The notes below the pieces were generated by a model. The model was not told the DNA's origin. It did no database searches and worked only from the letters and a program-made list of their open reading frames with translations. DNA of 64,000 nucleotides from CALDSL01 sp039810245 (GTDB lineage: Bacteria; Chloroflexota; Anaerolineae; Anaerolineales; Anaerolineaceae): assembly GCA_039810245.1 (NCBI GenBank), contig JBDHWQ010000023.1, positions 1-64,000 on the forward strand, read 5' to 3'. Position numbers and translations under genes: made by a program. Shown in pieces: positions 52,279-59,814 of the stretch. Position 1 is the stretch's first letter; each line of letters starts with the position of its first letter.

Positions 52279-53586
52279 ATGCTGCGCAAACGCGTTCAAC
52301 TGGCCATGATCCACCTGGCGGTGGCCATGACCCTGGTGCCGATCAACAGCACCTTAAACCGCATTATGATCAAAGAGATGGCCATTTCCGCCACGCTGGT
52401 GGCAATCCTGGCTTCGCTGCCATACCTGTTTTCGCCCACCCAGGTGCTGATCGGCTCATATTCCGACCGCCACCCGCTGTTTGGCTGGCGCCGCTCGCCC
52501 TACATTGCCATTGGGCTGGCGCTGTGCGTGCTGGGCGTGGTGCTCTCGCCTCTGGCGGTGTTTGTCATGCCGGTCAACTGGTGGCTGGGGCTGCTGGTTT
52601 CGCTACTGGTATTCGCGGCGTGGGGCATGGGCTTCAACGTGGCCAGCGTGTCATACCTGTCGCTGGCATCCGAGCTTTCGGGGCCGGAAGGCCGCTCGCG
52701 CACGGTTTCGGTGATGTGGTTTGTGATGATCGCCGGCATCATTGTCACCGCCGCCGCCCTGAGCGGCATGCTGGCAAATTATGATCACGCCGCGCTGCAG
52801 CGCGCCTTCCTGGTTGTGGGCCTCACCTCGCTGGTGTTAGGTCTGCTGGGGCTGGTGCGGCTGGAGCCGCGCACCACCGCGGCCGAAATTGCCGCCGCGG
52901 GCGTGGCGCAGCGCGCTTCGTGGCGCGTGCTGCTGGCCGAAGTGCTGGGCAATCCCGGCGCGCGCGCCTTCTTCATTTATCTGATCCTCATGCTGGCTGC
53001 CATCCTTGGCCAGGACGTGCTGCTGGAGCCGTTTGCCGGCGAGGCCTTTCACCTGCCGGTGCAGGCCACCACGCGCATCACGTCGATCTGGGGCACGTGC
53101 GTGCTGCTCACCCTGCTGGCCGCCGGCCCGCTGGAGCGGCGCATCGGTAAGCGACGCGTGGCGCAGATGGGCGCGGCCGGGGCCATTCTGGGCTTCGCGC
53201 TGATCGGCGCCAGCGGTTTCCTGGCGCTCACCACGCTGTTCTATGTTGGCGTGGTGGTGCTGGGGCTGGGCACCGGGCTGGCCACAGTATCCAACCTGTC
53301 GCTCATGCTGGATATGACAACCGCGCGGGTGGGATTGTTTATCGGCGCGTGGGGCGTGGCGGATGCTCTGGCGCGGCTGGTGGGCACCGTGCTGGCCGGC
53401 GCGCTGCGCGACGTGGTAGCACAGGTCACCGGCAGCGCCATTGGCGGTTACGTGAGCGTATTCGCCACGCAGGCCTTGTTGCTGGTCATTTCGCTTGCCC
53501 TCCTGGCGCGCATCGACGTGGGCCGTTTCCAGCGCGAAACGCTCACCCTGGAAGAGCGCGCTGCATTATTGGAAGAAGCTTCTTGA
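52279..53586 (+). CDS. BCD-family MFS transporter (PucC/LhaA-like)
   Basis: The 435-aa product has 12 transmembrane segments. RKRVQLAMIHLAVAMTLVPI, LPYLFSPTQVLIGSYSDRHP and GWRRSPYIAIGLALCVLG are hallmarks of the PucC/LhaA/BCH2 family, which in phototrophs helps assemble antenna complexes or handles bacteriochlorophyll. No other phototrophy gene is in the window. A GTG at 52261 would add six residues. It is followed 17 nt later by a DUF6391 gene. Confidence 0.88.
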   Translation: MLRKRVQLAMIHLAVAMTLVPINSTLNRIMIKEMAISATLVAILASLPYLFSPTQVLIGSYSDRHPLFGWRRSPYIAIGLALCVLGVVLSPLAVFVMPVNWWLGLLVSLLVFAAWGMGFNVASVSYLSLASELSGPEGRSRTVSVMWFVMIAGIIVTAAALSGMLANYDHAALQRAFLVVGLTSLVLGLLGLVRLEPRTTAAEIAAAGVAQRASWRVLLAEVLGNPGARAFFIYLILMLAAILGQDVLLEPFAGEAFHLPVQATTRITSIWGTCVLLTLLAAGPLERRIGKRRVAQMGAAGAILGFALIGASGFLALTTLFYVGVVVLGLGTGLATVSNLSLMLDMTTARVGLFIGAWGVADALARLVGTVLAGALRDVVAQVTGSAIGGYVSVFATQALLLVISLALLARIDVGRFQRETLTLEERAALLEEAS

Positions 53587-53603
53587 AGGAGAAAGGAAAT
53601 CTC

Positions 53604-54119
53604 ATGACTGCTTTGGAACAGGTACTCAACTGGGGGCCGCTGCTGCAAACGCGGCGCAACCATGCCCTCGAACACGCTTCGCTGCAAATTCTGGCGCAGA
53701 AAATGCCCGGGCTGCGGGCTGCCGGATACTCCGACGCCAACGGCTTCTGGGTGCTGGGCGACGTGCCCATCGAAGACCTGCGCCAGGCCGTGGACGAGGC
53801 CCAGGCGCGGCTGCGCGCCGGCGAGAGCCGCCTGGCCATCCACCCTTTCTGCGGCACCAACTTTGCCGCCACCGGCATCGCTGCCGGCACGGTGGGCTGG
53901 CTGACCATGCTGGGCACGCGCGACCGCCGCGACGCCTTTGACCGCTGGCCGCTGGTGATCAGCCTGGTCACCTTCGCCATGATCGCCGCGCAGCCGCTGG
54001 GCCCCATGGCGCAGCAGTGTTTTACCACCGAGGCCAACCTCGGCCCGCTGCAGGTGGTGGATATCTCACACCAGAAGCGCAACGGTGCTAACGTACTGCG
54101 CGTCAGCACGCGATTTTAA
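53604..54119 (+). CDS. DUF6391-like protein
   Basis: The 171-aa product reads LLQTRRNHALEHASLQILAQ near its start, and RLAIHPFCGTNFAATGIAAG before one or two hydrophobic helices. This is the DUF6391 pattern (conserved His and Cys). AAGGAGAAAGGA precedes the ATG at 53604. It is probably co-transcribed with the BCD-family transporter. Function unknown. Confidence 0.82.
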   Translation: MTALEQVLNWGPLLQTRRNHALEHASLQILAQKMPGLRAAGYSDANGFWVLGDVPIEDLRQAVDEAQARLRAGESRLAIHPFCGTNFAATGIAAGTVGWLTMLGTRDRRDAFDRWPLVISLVTFAMIAAQPLGPMAQQCFTTEANLGPLQVVDISHQKRNGANVLRVSTRF

Positions 54120-54189
54120 TATTTTGTTGCCTGTCCGGGGCGAAGCGTCGGCGCAGCAACAAAGATACACTTTTCACCGCTCACCTTGC

Positions 54190-54258
54190 ATTTTGGTTAG
54201 CCGCTAGAGAGCGCTTCCAACCAAAATCCGCGATTCGAGAAACAGAATCGCGGATTTT
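54190..54258 (+). terminator. Two mutually exclusive hairpins, the second a terminator-like stem
   Basis: ATTTTGGTT (54190-54198) pairs with AACCAAAAT (54219-54227). The 14-bp stem 54223-54236 / 54245-54258, ending TTTTCG, uses the same AAAAT bases. So the first hairpin would prevent the second. This lies between the DUF6391 gene and the PH-domain gene. Confidence 0.6.
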
Positions 54259-54314
54259 CGTTATTAACCATAGAACAACACACCACGCAGCCCGCACCAC
54301 TGAGGATACCTGCC

Positions 54315-54878
54315 TTGAAAGATCTTTCCCGCCCGATCCGCACGGACGAAACCCTGCTGTGCCACATCCAGCGCAGCCGCCACTGGAGCAGCCTGCTCCT
54401 GCGGCTCGCCGGCAGCATCGCCATCATCCTGCTCGTCTGGCGCCTGTTTTACTACCTGAACCGCTCCTTCATCGAGAGCTATATCCGCCCGTGGAGTACC
54501 TTTGGCAGCTCGTGGCTGATCGTCGTTAACCTGTTCCTTTCACTGGTGCCGGCGCTGGTGCTGCTGGCCCTGGCACAGGACTTTCTGTACACCTTCCTCG
54601 TCGAGCTGTCGCTCACCGACCGGCGCATTGTGGGGCGCGTGGGCGGGCTGGTGTGGCTGCGCGAGGTGGATCTGCCGCTGGAGCAGGTGCAGGACGTGCG
54701 CCTGGATCATGGCCACCTGTTGATTGAGCGCGCCGGCGGCCGGCCGCTGCAGGTCTACGGCCTGCCCGGTCCGGAGCGCTTTGTCACCGCGTACCAGGAG
54801 CGCCACCTGGCCCTGCCCGCTCTCGACGACCCGGCCTACGAGCTGCCCGACGCGTTCACCTTCCAGGGCGCGCGCTAG
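54315..54878 (+). CDS. Membrane protein with a bacterial PH-like domain
   Basis: The 187-aa product has two transmembrane segments (about 30-50 and 65-90) and then a PH/DUF304-like domain: VELSLTDRRIVGRVGGLVWL and REVDLPLEQVQDVRLDHG. Such domains bind peptides or lipids at the membrane. The start is a TTG with GAGGAT upstream. It lies behind the paired hairpins at 54190-54258. Confidence 0.78.
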   Translation: MKDLSRPIRTDETLLCHIQRSRHWSSLLLRLAGSIAIILLVWRLFYYLNRSFIESYIRPWSTFGSSWLIVVNLFLSLVPALVLLALAQDFLYTFLVELSLTDRRIVGRVGGLVWLREVDLPLEQVQDVRLDHGHLLIERAGGRPLQVYGLPGPERFVTAYQERHLALPALDDPAYELPDAFTFQGAR

Positions 54879-55110
54879 ACACCCGTTGACGTGCGGGCAG
54901 GCGGTGGAGTTTTTCAATCTCCCCTTCTTTCCCCGCGCCGGGGAGAGAAGGAGTCAGGGGATGAGAGAGGTTTTCCTCTCCATTTTCCCTTGACCAATCT
55001 TGCTTGATTCCGGTCAAGGATTCTTGTACAATTTAAGAATATAGCGGACCAGCCCCCTTGGGAAAAGTTTGCTTGCAATGACCGTTTCATGAGAGAAAGG
55101 GAGAGGAAGA
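54879..55110. other. Gene-free stretch with a palindromic repeat
   Basis: Around 54920-54960 CTCCCCTTCTTTCCCCG faces CGGGGAGAGAAGGAG, a nearly perfect palindrome of the kind dispersed in Chloroflexota intergenic DNA. A possible promoter for spoVS lies near 55020-55045 in AT-richer sequence. No gene is seen. Confidence 0.45.
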
Positions 55111-55371
55111 ATGGACGTCATCAAAGTAAAAGCAAACTCCCGCACTGCTGCCGTCGCGGGGGCGATTGCGGGGGTAATTCGGGAGCATAAGCACGCGGAA
55201 GTTCAGGCAATTGGGGCGGGGGCCGTCAACCAGGCCATCAAGGCGCTGGTGCTGGCCAAGGGCTACCTGGCCGATGATGGCATTCCGATTGTGTGCATGC
55301 CCGAATTCGTAGATGTAGATATTGATGGCAAGATCCGCACCGCCATCAAGCTTGTCGTTGAGCCCAAGTAA
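55111..55371 (+). CDS. spoVS: Stage V sporulation protein S (SpoVS)
   Basis: The 86-aa product is SpoVS over its full length: MDVIKVKANSRTAAVAGAIA, QAIGAGAVNQAIKALVLAKG and IRTAIKLVVEPK. SpoVS/Alba-like proteins bind nucleic acid; in Bacillus it affects sporulation and septation. It also occurs in non-sporulating lineages such as Chloroflexota and Deinococcota. A strong GAGAGGAAG precedes the ATG. It is a single gene ending in a strong terminator. Confidence 0.95.
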   Translation: MDVIKVKANSRTAAVAGAIAGVIREHKHAEVQAIGAGAVNQAIKALVLAKGYLADDGIPIVCMPEFVDVDIDGKIRTAIKLVVEPK

Positions 55372-55461
55372 AAGATTGCCCGGCAAGGATCGCCTGAGGC
55401 GCTGCGTACCGGCTGCTTGGCCGGTGATGTATAGATAGGCTATGCCACAAGTGGACGAAAA

Positions 55462-55493
55462 GAAACAGGGTTTGCCCGGGCAAACCCTGTTTC
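55462..55493. terminator. Perfect palindromic bidirectional terminator
   Basis: GAAACAGGGTTTGCCC (55462-55477) is followed directly by its reverse complement (55478-55493). A residues precede and T residues follow, serving spoVS and the convergent kinase gene. Confidence 0.88.
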
Positions 55494-55499
55494 TCGTTT

Positions 55500-56162
55500 T
55501 TATAACATCACGCTATTGACTTCGTCGCTGGAGAAGACCACTTCTTCCTTACCGGTCAGCTTCTCCTGCACCTTGCGCACGATCAGGTCTAGGTGTGGCG
55601 GGTGCGCCACGTAATCCAGGTCGTCGGCGGGCACGGTGAGCACCGGGCATTGCACAAAGCCGGCAAACCACTTTTCGTACAGCCCGTTCAACCCTTCAAG
55701 GTAATCGGCGCTGATATCGCGCTCGTAATCACGCGCGCGCTGCTGGATGCGCCCCACCAGCGTGGGCACAGAGGCGCGCAGGTAGATCACCAGGTCGGGC
55801 GGGGGCAGAAAGTCGGCCACGGCCTCATACAGCGCGCGGTAGGTCTGCCAGTCGCGCTCGCTCATGCTGCCCTGCAGGTACAGGTTTTGCGCGAAGATCT
55901 CCGCGTCTTCATAAATACTGCGGTCCTGGATCACCGACCCCGGGAACAGGTACAACTGGTGATGGATGCGCAGGCGGTGCGAGAGGAAAAAGGTCTGCGA
56001 GTGGAAGCTCCACGCCGCCATGTTCTGGTAGAAGTCCGACAGGTACGGGTTTTCGGTCACCGGCTCGTAGAACGGCTGCCAGCCCAGGCGCTCGCACAGC
56101 ATCCCCACCAGTGTCGATTTGCCCACGCCAATATTACCTGCCACCGCGATGAATTTTTTCAT
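55500..56162 (-). CDS. Deoxynucleoside kinase
   Basis: The 220-aa product has Walker A VAGNIGVGKSTLVGML, the substrate-loop motif FYEPVTENPYLSDFYQ, DRSIYEDAEIFA (DRS lid motif) and RARDYERDISADYLEGL. This is the dNK/deoxyadenosine-guanosine kinase family of the salvage pathway. ATG 56162 follows GAGGGAG closely. The DsbA-like gene is upstream in the same direction with a 25-nt gap. Confidence 0.93.
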   Translation of the reverse strand: MKKFIAVAGNIGVGKSTLVGMLCERLGWQPFYEPVTENPYLSDFYQNMAAWSFHSQTFFLSHRLRIHHQLYLFPGSVIQDRSIYEDAEIFAQNLYLQGSMSERDWQTYRALYEAVADFLPPPDLVIYLRASVPTLVGRIQQRARDYERDISADYLEGLNGLYEKWFAGFVQCPVLTVPADDLDYVAHPPHLDLIVRKVQEKLTGKEEVVFSSDEVNSVML

Positions 56163-56187
56163 GGCTCCCTCACTGCGACCGCGCGCT

Positions 56188-56973
56188 TTATGGAATTTCC
56201 CCGGCCAGCTCTTTCTGAATGATTTGCTGGAAGACCTCAAACGGCTGCGCGCCCACTACCGCCAGCCCGTTGATAAAAAAGGTCGGCGTGGATGAGATGC
56301 CCAGGTTGCTGGCAAAGTCAAAGTCGCCCTGCACCTCTTCACGCGTGCGATTCGTGCTCAGGCATTCCTGGAACTGGCCCAGGTCCAGCTTCAAATCGCT
56401 GGCGTACTGCTCGTACACCGCGTTGCCCAGCTCAGCGCCTTCCAACAGGCGCGCGTGGTACTCGTAGTATTTCCCCTGCTCGCCGGCGCAGTTGGCGGCC
56501 TCGGCGGCCGAGTTGGCGTTGAAGTGGATATTGGACAGCGGAAAGTCGCGGTACACCAGGCGGATCTGGCCGGGAAAGGCTTTTTGCAGCTCCGGCCAAA
56601 CCTCGGCGTGCCACTTGCGGCAGTAGGGGCACTCGTAATCGCTGAATTCGATCAGCGTGATCGGCGCGTCGTCCGGGCCGAGGGCGTAATCATCGTCCAC
56701 CGGCACGTCATAGCGGCGCACGGCCTGCTGCTGCTGCGCATCCGGCTGCGCGTCGTCCTGCGCGGCGGGCTGGGCAGCGGTGGGCACGCCGCCGCCCGCG
56801 TCGACCGACACGCCGGAGCGGCCGTCGAGGCCCCAGAAGATGTACCCGGCGGCCAGGCCGAGCACGAAGGTGATGGGCAGCAGCGCCGCGAAAAATATCG
56901 AGCGCCGGAAGACGATCTGGTCTTCGCGCCGCGCGCTCGAACGGTCAGGTCGGGGGGTGGGGGAAGCGTCCAT
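56188..56973 (-). CDS. DsbA-like thioredoxin-fold protein, membrane anchored
   Basis: The 261-aa product has one N-terminal transmembrane helix (about 25-47), an Ala/Gln/Asp-rich linker, and a DsbA/Thioredoxin_4 domain. The active site CPYC is in LIEFSDYECPYCRKWHAEVW, and the cis-Pro loop in GISSTPTFFINGLAVVG. It likely oxidises or reduces disulphides outside the membrane. ATG 56973 is 6 nt after a TATAAT on the minus strand with no ribosome binding site: a leaderless gene. Confidence 0.93.
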   Translation of the reverse strand: MDASPTPRPDRSSARREDQIVFRRSIFFAALLPITFVLGLAAGYIFWGLDGRSGVSVDAGGGVPTAAQPAAQDDAQPDAQQQQAVRRYDVPVDDDYALGPDDAPITLIEFSDYECPYCRKWHAEVWPELQKAFPGQIRLVYRDFPLSNIHFNANSAAEAANCAGEQGKYYEYHARLLEGAELGNAVYEQYASDLKLDLGQFQECLSTNRTREEVQGDFDFASNLGISSTPTFFINGLAVVGAQPFEVFQQIIQKELAGEIP

Positions 56974-56979
56974 GCCGGG

Positions 56980-56985
56980 ATTATA
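56980..56985 (-). promoter_or_regulatory. -10 box for the leaderless dsbA-like gene
   Basis: TATAAT on the minus strand ends 6 nt before ATG 56973. Confidence 0.6.
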
Positions 56986-57017
56986 CCTGAGAAGCCGCGC
57001 GCGGGTGTTCTTTCTAG

Positions 57018-57053
57018 AAAAAAAGACACCCCGGGCGCGGGCGCGTGGGGTGT
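57018..57053 (-). terminator. Terminator after the ferredoxin gene
   Basis: On the minus strand ACACCCC and GGGGTGT (57026-57053) form a stem followed by seven T residues. This separates the ferredoxin from the dsbA-like transcript. Confidence 0.8.
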
Positions 57054-57062
57054 TGAATCACA

Positions 57063-57089
57063 GCAAGGCAGCATTTGCGGCTGCCTTGC
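57063..57089 (-). terminator. Second hairpin behind the ferredoxin stop
   Basis: GCAAGGCAG (57063-57071) and CTGCCTTGC (57081-57089) are perfect 9-bp complements with a 9-nt loop. It lies between the ferredoxin stop and the T-tailed terminator and may stabilise the mRNA end. Confidence 0.55.
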
Positions 57090-57114
57090 ATCACTTTTCC
57101 GGATGGGAGAGAAA

Positions 57115-57288
57115 TTATGCGGGGCCGATTGCGCCGGTGGGGCAGACATCCGCGCACGAGCCGCAATCCTGGCACAGGGCAGGGTCAACGATATAGTTGC
57201 CGTCGTCCTGCAGCGAGATCGCGCCTTCGGGGCATTCGGTTTCGCAAGCGCCGCACTGGATGCAATCGCTGTTAATCATGTAGGCCAT
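57115..57288 (-). CDS. Small 2[4Fe-4S] ferredoxin
   Basis: The 57-aa product MAYMINSDCIQCGACETECP then EGAISLQDD, CQDCGSCADVCPTGAIGPA has two CxxCxxCxxxC(P) clusters, enough for two [4Fe-4S] centres. It is a soluble electron carrier for oxidoreductases. AAAGGA lies about 10 nt before the ATG at 57286-57288. It is a single-gene transcript with its own terminators. Its length is typical of clostridial-type ferredoxins. Confidence 0.95.
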   Translation of the reverse strand: MAYMINSDCIQCGACETECPEGAISLQDDGNYIVDPALCQDCGSCADVCPTGAIGPA

Positions 57289-57492
57289 GGGGAACTATCC
57301 TTTCAGAACATGCTTCGGGTGAAATTGAAGACGTTCCGAGGATAGCACAATCAGACAATTCATGTCAACATTTCTTCTTCGTCGTTTGTCACCGAATCCG
57401 GCTGGAATATGTCATATATTTTCTGTCGATTTGATCGCCGCGCGCATCCTTGACATCATCCCAAGCTGGCAATATAATACGGGGGCAATTGA

Positions 57493-57566
57493 TCCTCGAT
57501 AGCTCAATTCGGCAGAGCGGGCGGCTGTTAACCGCTAGGTTCCAGGTTCGAGTCCTGGTCGAGGAG
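57493..57566 (+). tRNA. tRNA-Asn (anticodon GTT)
   Basis: TCCTCGA (57493-57499) pairs with TCGAGGA (57559-57565). The anticodon loop CTGTTAA has GTT at 57527-57529 with stem GGCGG/CCGCT. The T arm is CCAGG-TTCGAGT-CCTGG. The discriminator is G and CCA is not fully encoded (CCT follows). TATAAT at about 57473 is the likely promoter. Confidence 0.95.
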
Positions 57567-57577
57567 CCTACATCTTC
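57537..57577 (+). repeat. Direct repeat copy 1: tRNA-Asn 3' end and flank
   Basis: These 41 bp (variable loop, T arm, acceptor 3' side and 11 bp beyond) recur exactly at 63129-63169. Such a layout is typical of a tRNA att site and its copy at the far end of an integrated element. Confidence 0.8.
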
Positions 57578-57581
57578 TGCA

Positions 57582-57615
57582 GCCTCGGGCAACGCCGGCC
57601 CGAGGCGATTTTTTT
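57582..57615 (+). terminator. Terminator of the tRNA-Asn gene
   Basis: GCCTCGGGC (57582-57590) pairs with GCCCGAGGC (57598-57606) and is followed by seven T residues. Confidence 0.9.
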
Positions 57616-57657
57616 AAGGTTCAGGTTCCACGCCCCCATTGAGGGGATTGTATTCGC

Positions 57658-57704
57658 GTCCTGGTCGAGGAGCCTACATCTTCCGCAGCCTCGGGCAACG
57701 CCGG
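57658..57704 (+). repeat. Direct repeat copy 2, partial
   Basis: 47 bp equal to 57552-57598 with one substitution, starting inside the T arm and running into the terminator stem. Bases just before (57617-57657) are a scrambled T-arm-like sequence. It looks like a decayed second tRNA 3' end or a repeated insertion scar. Confidence 0.75.
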
Positions 57705-57777
57705 TTTGGGACGCCCTCTTTTTAAGATACGAAGCTAGCTTTCCAGGCGAAAAACTGTTGAAATTGAGCAAATTGAC

Positions 57778-57984
57778 TTGCGTTATCTTGATCTGTTGCC
57801 CGTTCTGACTTCTTACCTATTAAAGGATTGCCGGCCTAAGGGACTGCGGAATTATGGCGAACTGTCTGCAGAAGATGCCGATCAGATCGATCCAATCATC
57901 ACCCATCTTGCCACTATGTCCATTGAACTGACTCGTCTTTTTCCTGCTGGACCGGATGACCGTTCGTCCGACAAAAATAAGTGA
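57778..57984 (+). CDS. Small hypothetical protein, possibly 5'-truncated
   Basis: From a TTG, the 68-aa product reads MRYLDLLPVLTSYLLKDCRP, then NYGELSAEDADQIDPIITHL and ATMSIELTRLFP. The frame stays open upstream (RKTVEIEQIDLR) to a TAG near 57737, without an ATG or ribosome binding site, so the N-terminus may have been lost. It lies just inside the tRNA-flanked segment. I do not recognise it. Confidence 0.4.
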   Translation: MRYLDLLPVLTSYLLKDCRPKGLRNYGELSAEDADQIDPIITHLATMSIELTRLFPAGPDDRSSDKNK

Positions 57985-58015
57985 GGGTTCGCCATATTTT
58001 TGTTACCTTCTTCGC

Positions 58016-58043
58016 TTGACGCCTGCCAAGTAAGGCTTAGAAT
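58016..58043 (+). promoter_or_regulatory. Promoter of the fluoride riboswitch-enolase transcript
   Basis: -35 TTGACG (58016-58021), 16-bp spacer, -10 TAGAAT (58038-58043). Transcription would begin at about 58050, right at the aptamer. Confidence 0.75.
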
Positions 58044-58047
58044 TAGA

Positions 58048-58135
58048 GAAGCGATGAGGCTCGCTAGGAAAGTATCGAACCGCCGACCACGGCTGATAGC
58101 TTCTGTCTGTGACCCCACAAGACAGAGGCTTTTTT
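58048..58135 (+). ncRNA. Fluoride (crcB-motif) riboswitch with terminator, upstream of eno
   Basis: The stretch AGCGATGAGGCTCGCT, a linker, GAACCGCC, GGCTGATAGCTTCT has the crcB aptamer elements in order: a short hairpin with a GATGAGGCT loop, the ACCGCC..GGCTGAT part, and a 3' AGCTTC that can pair with loop GAGGCT as the pseudoknot. The same 3' bases form an 11-bp terminator stem (58098-58108 with 58120-58130) followed by six T residues. Fluoride binding would favour the pseudoknot and switch eno on. Enolase is a classic fluoride-inhibited enzyme. Confidence 0.88.
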
Positions 58136-58183
58136 AATACCTGCCCTCATTCTCGTTGAACCAATTTTCAGGAGGAATACGAT

Positions 58184-59464
58184 ATGAGCAGCATTGATCT
58201 GGTCCATGCCCGCGAGATACTTGATTCTCGAGGCAACCCAACCGTTGAAGTTGAAGTGACCCTGGATAGCGGCGCATTCGGCCGGGCCGCGGTTCCATCC
58301 GGAGCTTCAACCGGTATCCACGAGGCATTGGAATTGCGCGATGGCGAGAAAGGCCGCTACGGCGGCAAGGGAGTGCTCCAGGCTGTTGAACATGTCAACA
58401 AGGAGCTTGCGGAAGGCATATTGGGCATGGATGCATTGAACCAATCGGCAGTGGACAAAGCCATGCTCGAACTGGACGGCACCCCCAACAAAAGCAAGTT
58501 CGGCGCCAACGCCATCCTGGGCATCAGCCTGGCCGTAGCGCGCGCAGCCGCTGATGAGGTAGGGCTGCCCCTGTACCGCTACCTGGGTGGCGTAACCGCA
58601 AAAACCTTACCTGTGCCCATGTTCAACATTCTCAACGGCGGCGTGCATGCCAACTGGCAGGGCACTGACTTTCAAGAATTTATGATTGCTCCAGTCGGCG
58701 CGCCTAATTTCCGCGAGGCGCTGCGCTGGGGCAGCGAAGTCTACCATGCGCTCAAGGGGGTCTTGAAGAGCAGCGGCTACACCACCGGCGTCGGTGACGA
58801 GGGTGGTTTTGCGCCCGCGCTGAAAACCAACGCCGAAGCCGTGGAAGTCATCTTAAAAGCCATCGAAAAAGCCGACTATAAACCCGGTGAGCAGATCGCC
58901 CTGGCGCTTGATCCTGCCTCGAGCGGTTTTTATGAGGATGGCGTGTACAATCTGCGCACGGAAGGGAAGAAAGTGTCTTCGGCCGAGATGGTCGAAATGT
59001 ACGCGGACTGGATCAAGAAGTACCCGATCGTGGTTCTGGAAGACGGCCTGGCGGAAGATGATTGGGATGGCTGGAAACTGCTCAACCAGACCATCGGTGA
59101 CAAGATCGAGCTGGTAGGCGATGACCTGTTCGTGACCAATGTCGAGCGTGTGGCGCGCGGCATCCAGGAAAATGCCGCCAATGCGGTACTGATCAAGCTG
59201 AACCAGATCGGCACGCTGACTGAGACGATTAACACGATTGAAATGGCCCGCAAGGCCGGTTGGGGTGCGATGGTATCCCACCGCAGCGGCGAGACGGTGG
59301 ACAGCTTCATCGCCGATTTCACCGTGGCGATGAGCACCGGCCACCTGAAGACCGGCGCGCCCGCCCGTGGTGAACGGGTCGAAAAATACAACCAACTCAT
59401 GCGCATTGAAGAAGAGTTGGGTGATGCCGCCATCTATGCCGGCCGAAAGGCATTTGTCCGGTAG
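58184..59464 (+). CDS. eno: Enolase
   Basis: The 426-aa product converts 2-phosphoglycerate to phosphoenolpyruvate. Visible motifs: AREILDSRGNPTVEVEV at the start, PSGASTGIHEALELRD (mobile loop), VGDEGGFAPAL, and the catalytic-end motifs LIKLNQIGTLTET and MVSHRSGETVDSFIADF. Length is normal. CAGGAGG precedes the ATG, 48 nt behind the riboswitch terminator. It lies inside the tRNA-flanked segment, followed by a truncated phosphoglycerate mutase-family gene. If this is the only enolase of the genome, the segment is not dispensable. Confidence 0.97.
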   Translation: MSSIDLVHAREILDSRGNPTVEVEVTLDSGAFGRAAVPSGASTGIHEALELRDGEKGRYGGKGVLQAVEHVNKELAEGILGMDALNQSAVDKAMLELDGTPNKSKFGANAILGISLAVARAAADEVGLPLYRYLGGVTAKTLPVPMFNILNGGVHANWQGTDFQEFMIAPVGAPNFREALRWGSEVYHALKGVLKSSGYTTGVGDEGGFAPALKTNAEAVEVILKAIEKADYKPGEQIALALDPASSGFYEDGVYNLRTEGKKVSSAEMVEMYADWIKKYPIVVLEDGLAEDDWDGWKLLNQTIGDKIELVGDDLFVTNVERVARGIQENAANAVLIKLNQIGTLTETINTIEMARKAGWGAMVSHRSGETVDSFIADFTVAMSTGHLKTGAPARGERVEKYNQLMRIEEELGDAAIYAGRKAFVR

Positions 59465-59486
59465 ACGATCCAAAAACGAAGGAAAG

Positions 59487-59514
59487 AGGGCCGGGCAAAG
59501 TGGCCCGGCCCTTT
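59487..59514 (+). terminator. Terminator after eno
   Basis: AGGGCCGGGC and GCCCGGCCCT (59487-59512) form a 10-bp stem followed by T residues. Confidence 0.85.
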
Positions 59515-59532
59515 CATAATAGGATTGCGCGT

Positions 59533-59814
59533 ATGAACACCACACTGATTTTGGTGCGGCACGGGCAGACGGATTGGAACCGGGTTGAGCGTTCCCGCGG
59601 CCGGTATGATATATCGCTCAATTCGACCGGCCTCGAACAGGCTCGCCGGATCGCGCAGCGATTGGCGAAGCGCTGGAATCCGGCGGCCATTTATTCCAGC
59701 CCGTTAAGCCGGGCTATTCAAACCGCGGATGCGATTGCTCTCGCCTGTAATCAAAAGGTAATGCCCGAAGCGGGATTAACGGACATCGATTATGGCGCAT
59801 GGCAGGGTATGTCA
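59533..59814 (+). pseudogene. Truncated histidine phosphatase/phosphoglycerate mutase-family gene
   Basis: After AGGA and ATG the frame reads NTTLILVRHGQTDWNRVERS (RHG catalytic motif), then IYSSPLSRAIQTADAI and LTDIDYGAWQGMSP, normal for the first 95 residues of a roughly 200-aa enzyme. It then runs directly into the antisense of the MutS gene end, adding about 20 meaningless residues to a TAA at 59878-59880. The second half with the other catalytic His is gone, so this marks a recombination junction near 59814. Confidence 0.85.

Noticed and set aside
57389..57592. Minus-strand ORF over the tRNA-Asn gene, with a similar peptide (DVGSSTRTRTWNLA) at 62987-63184
   Set aside because: The shared peptide is just the antisense translation of the repeated tRNA 3' end; it is useful only as a sign of the repeat.
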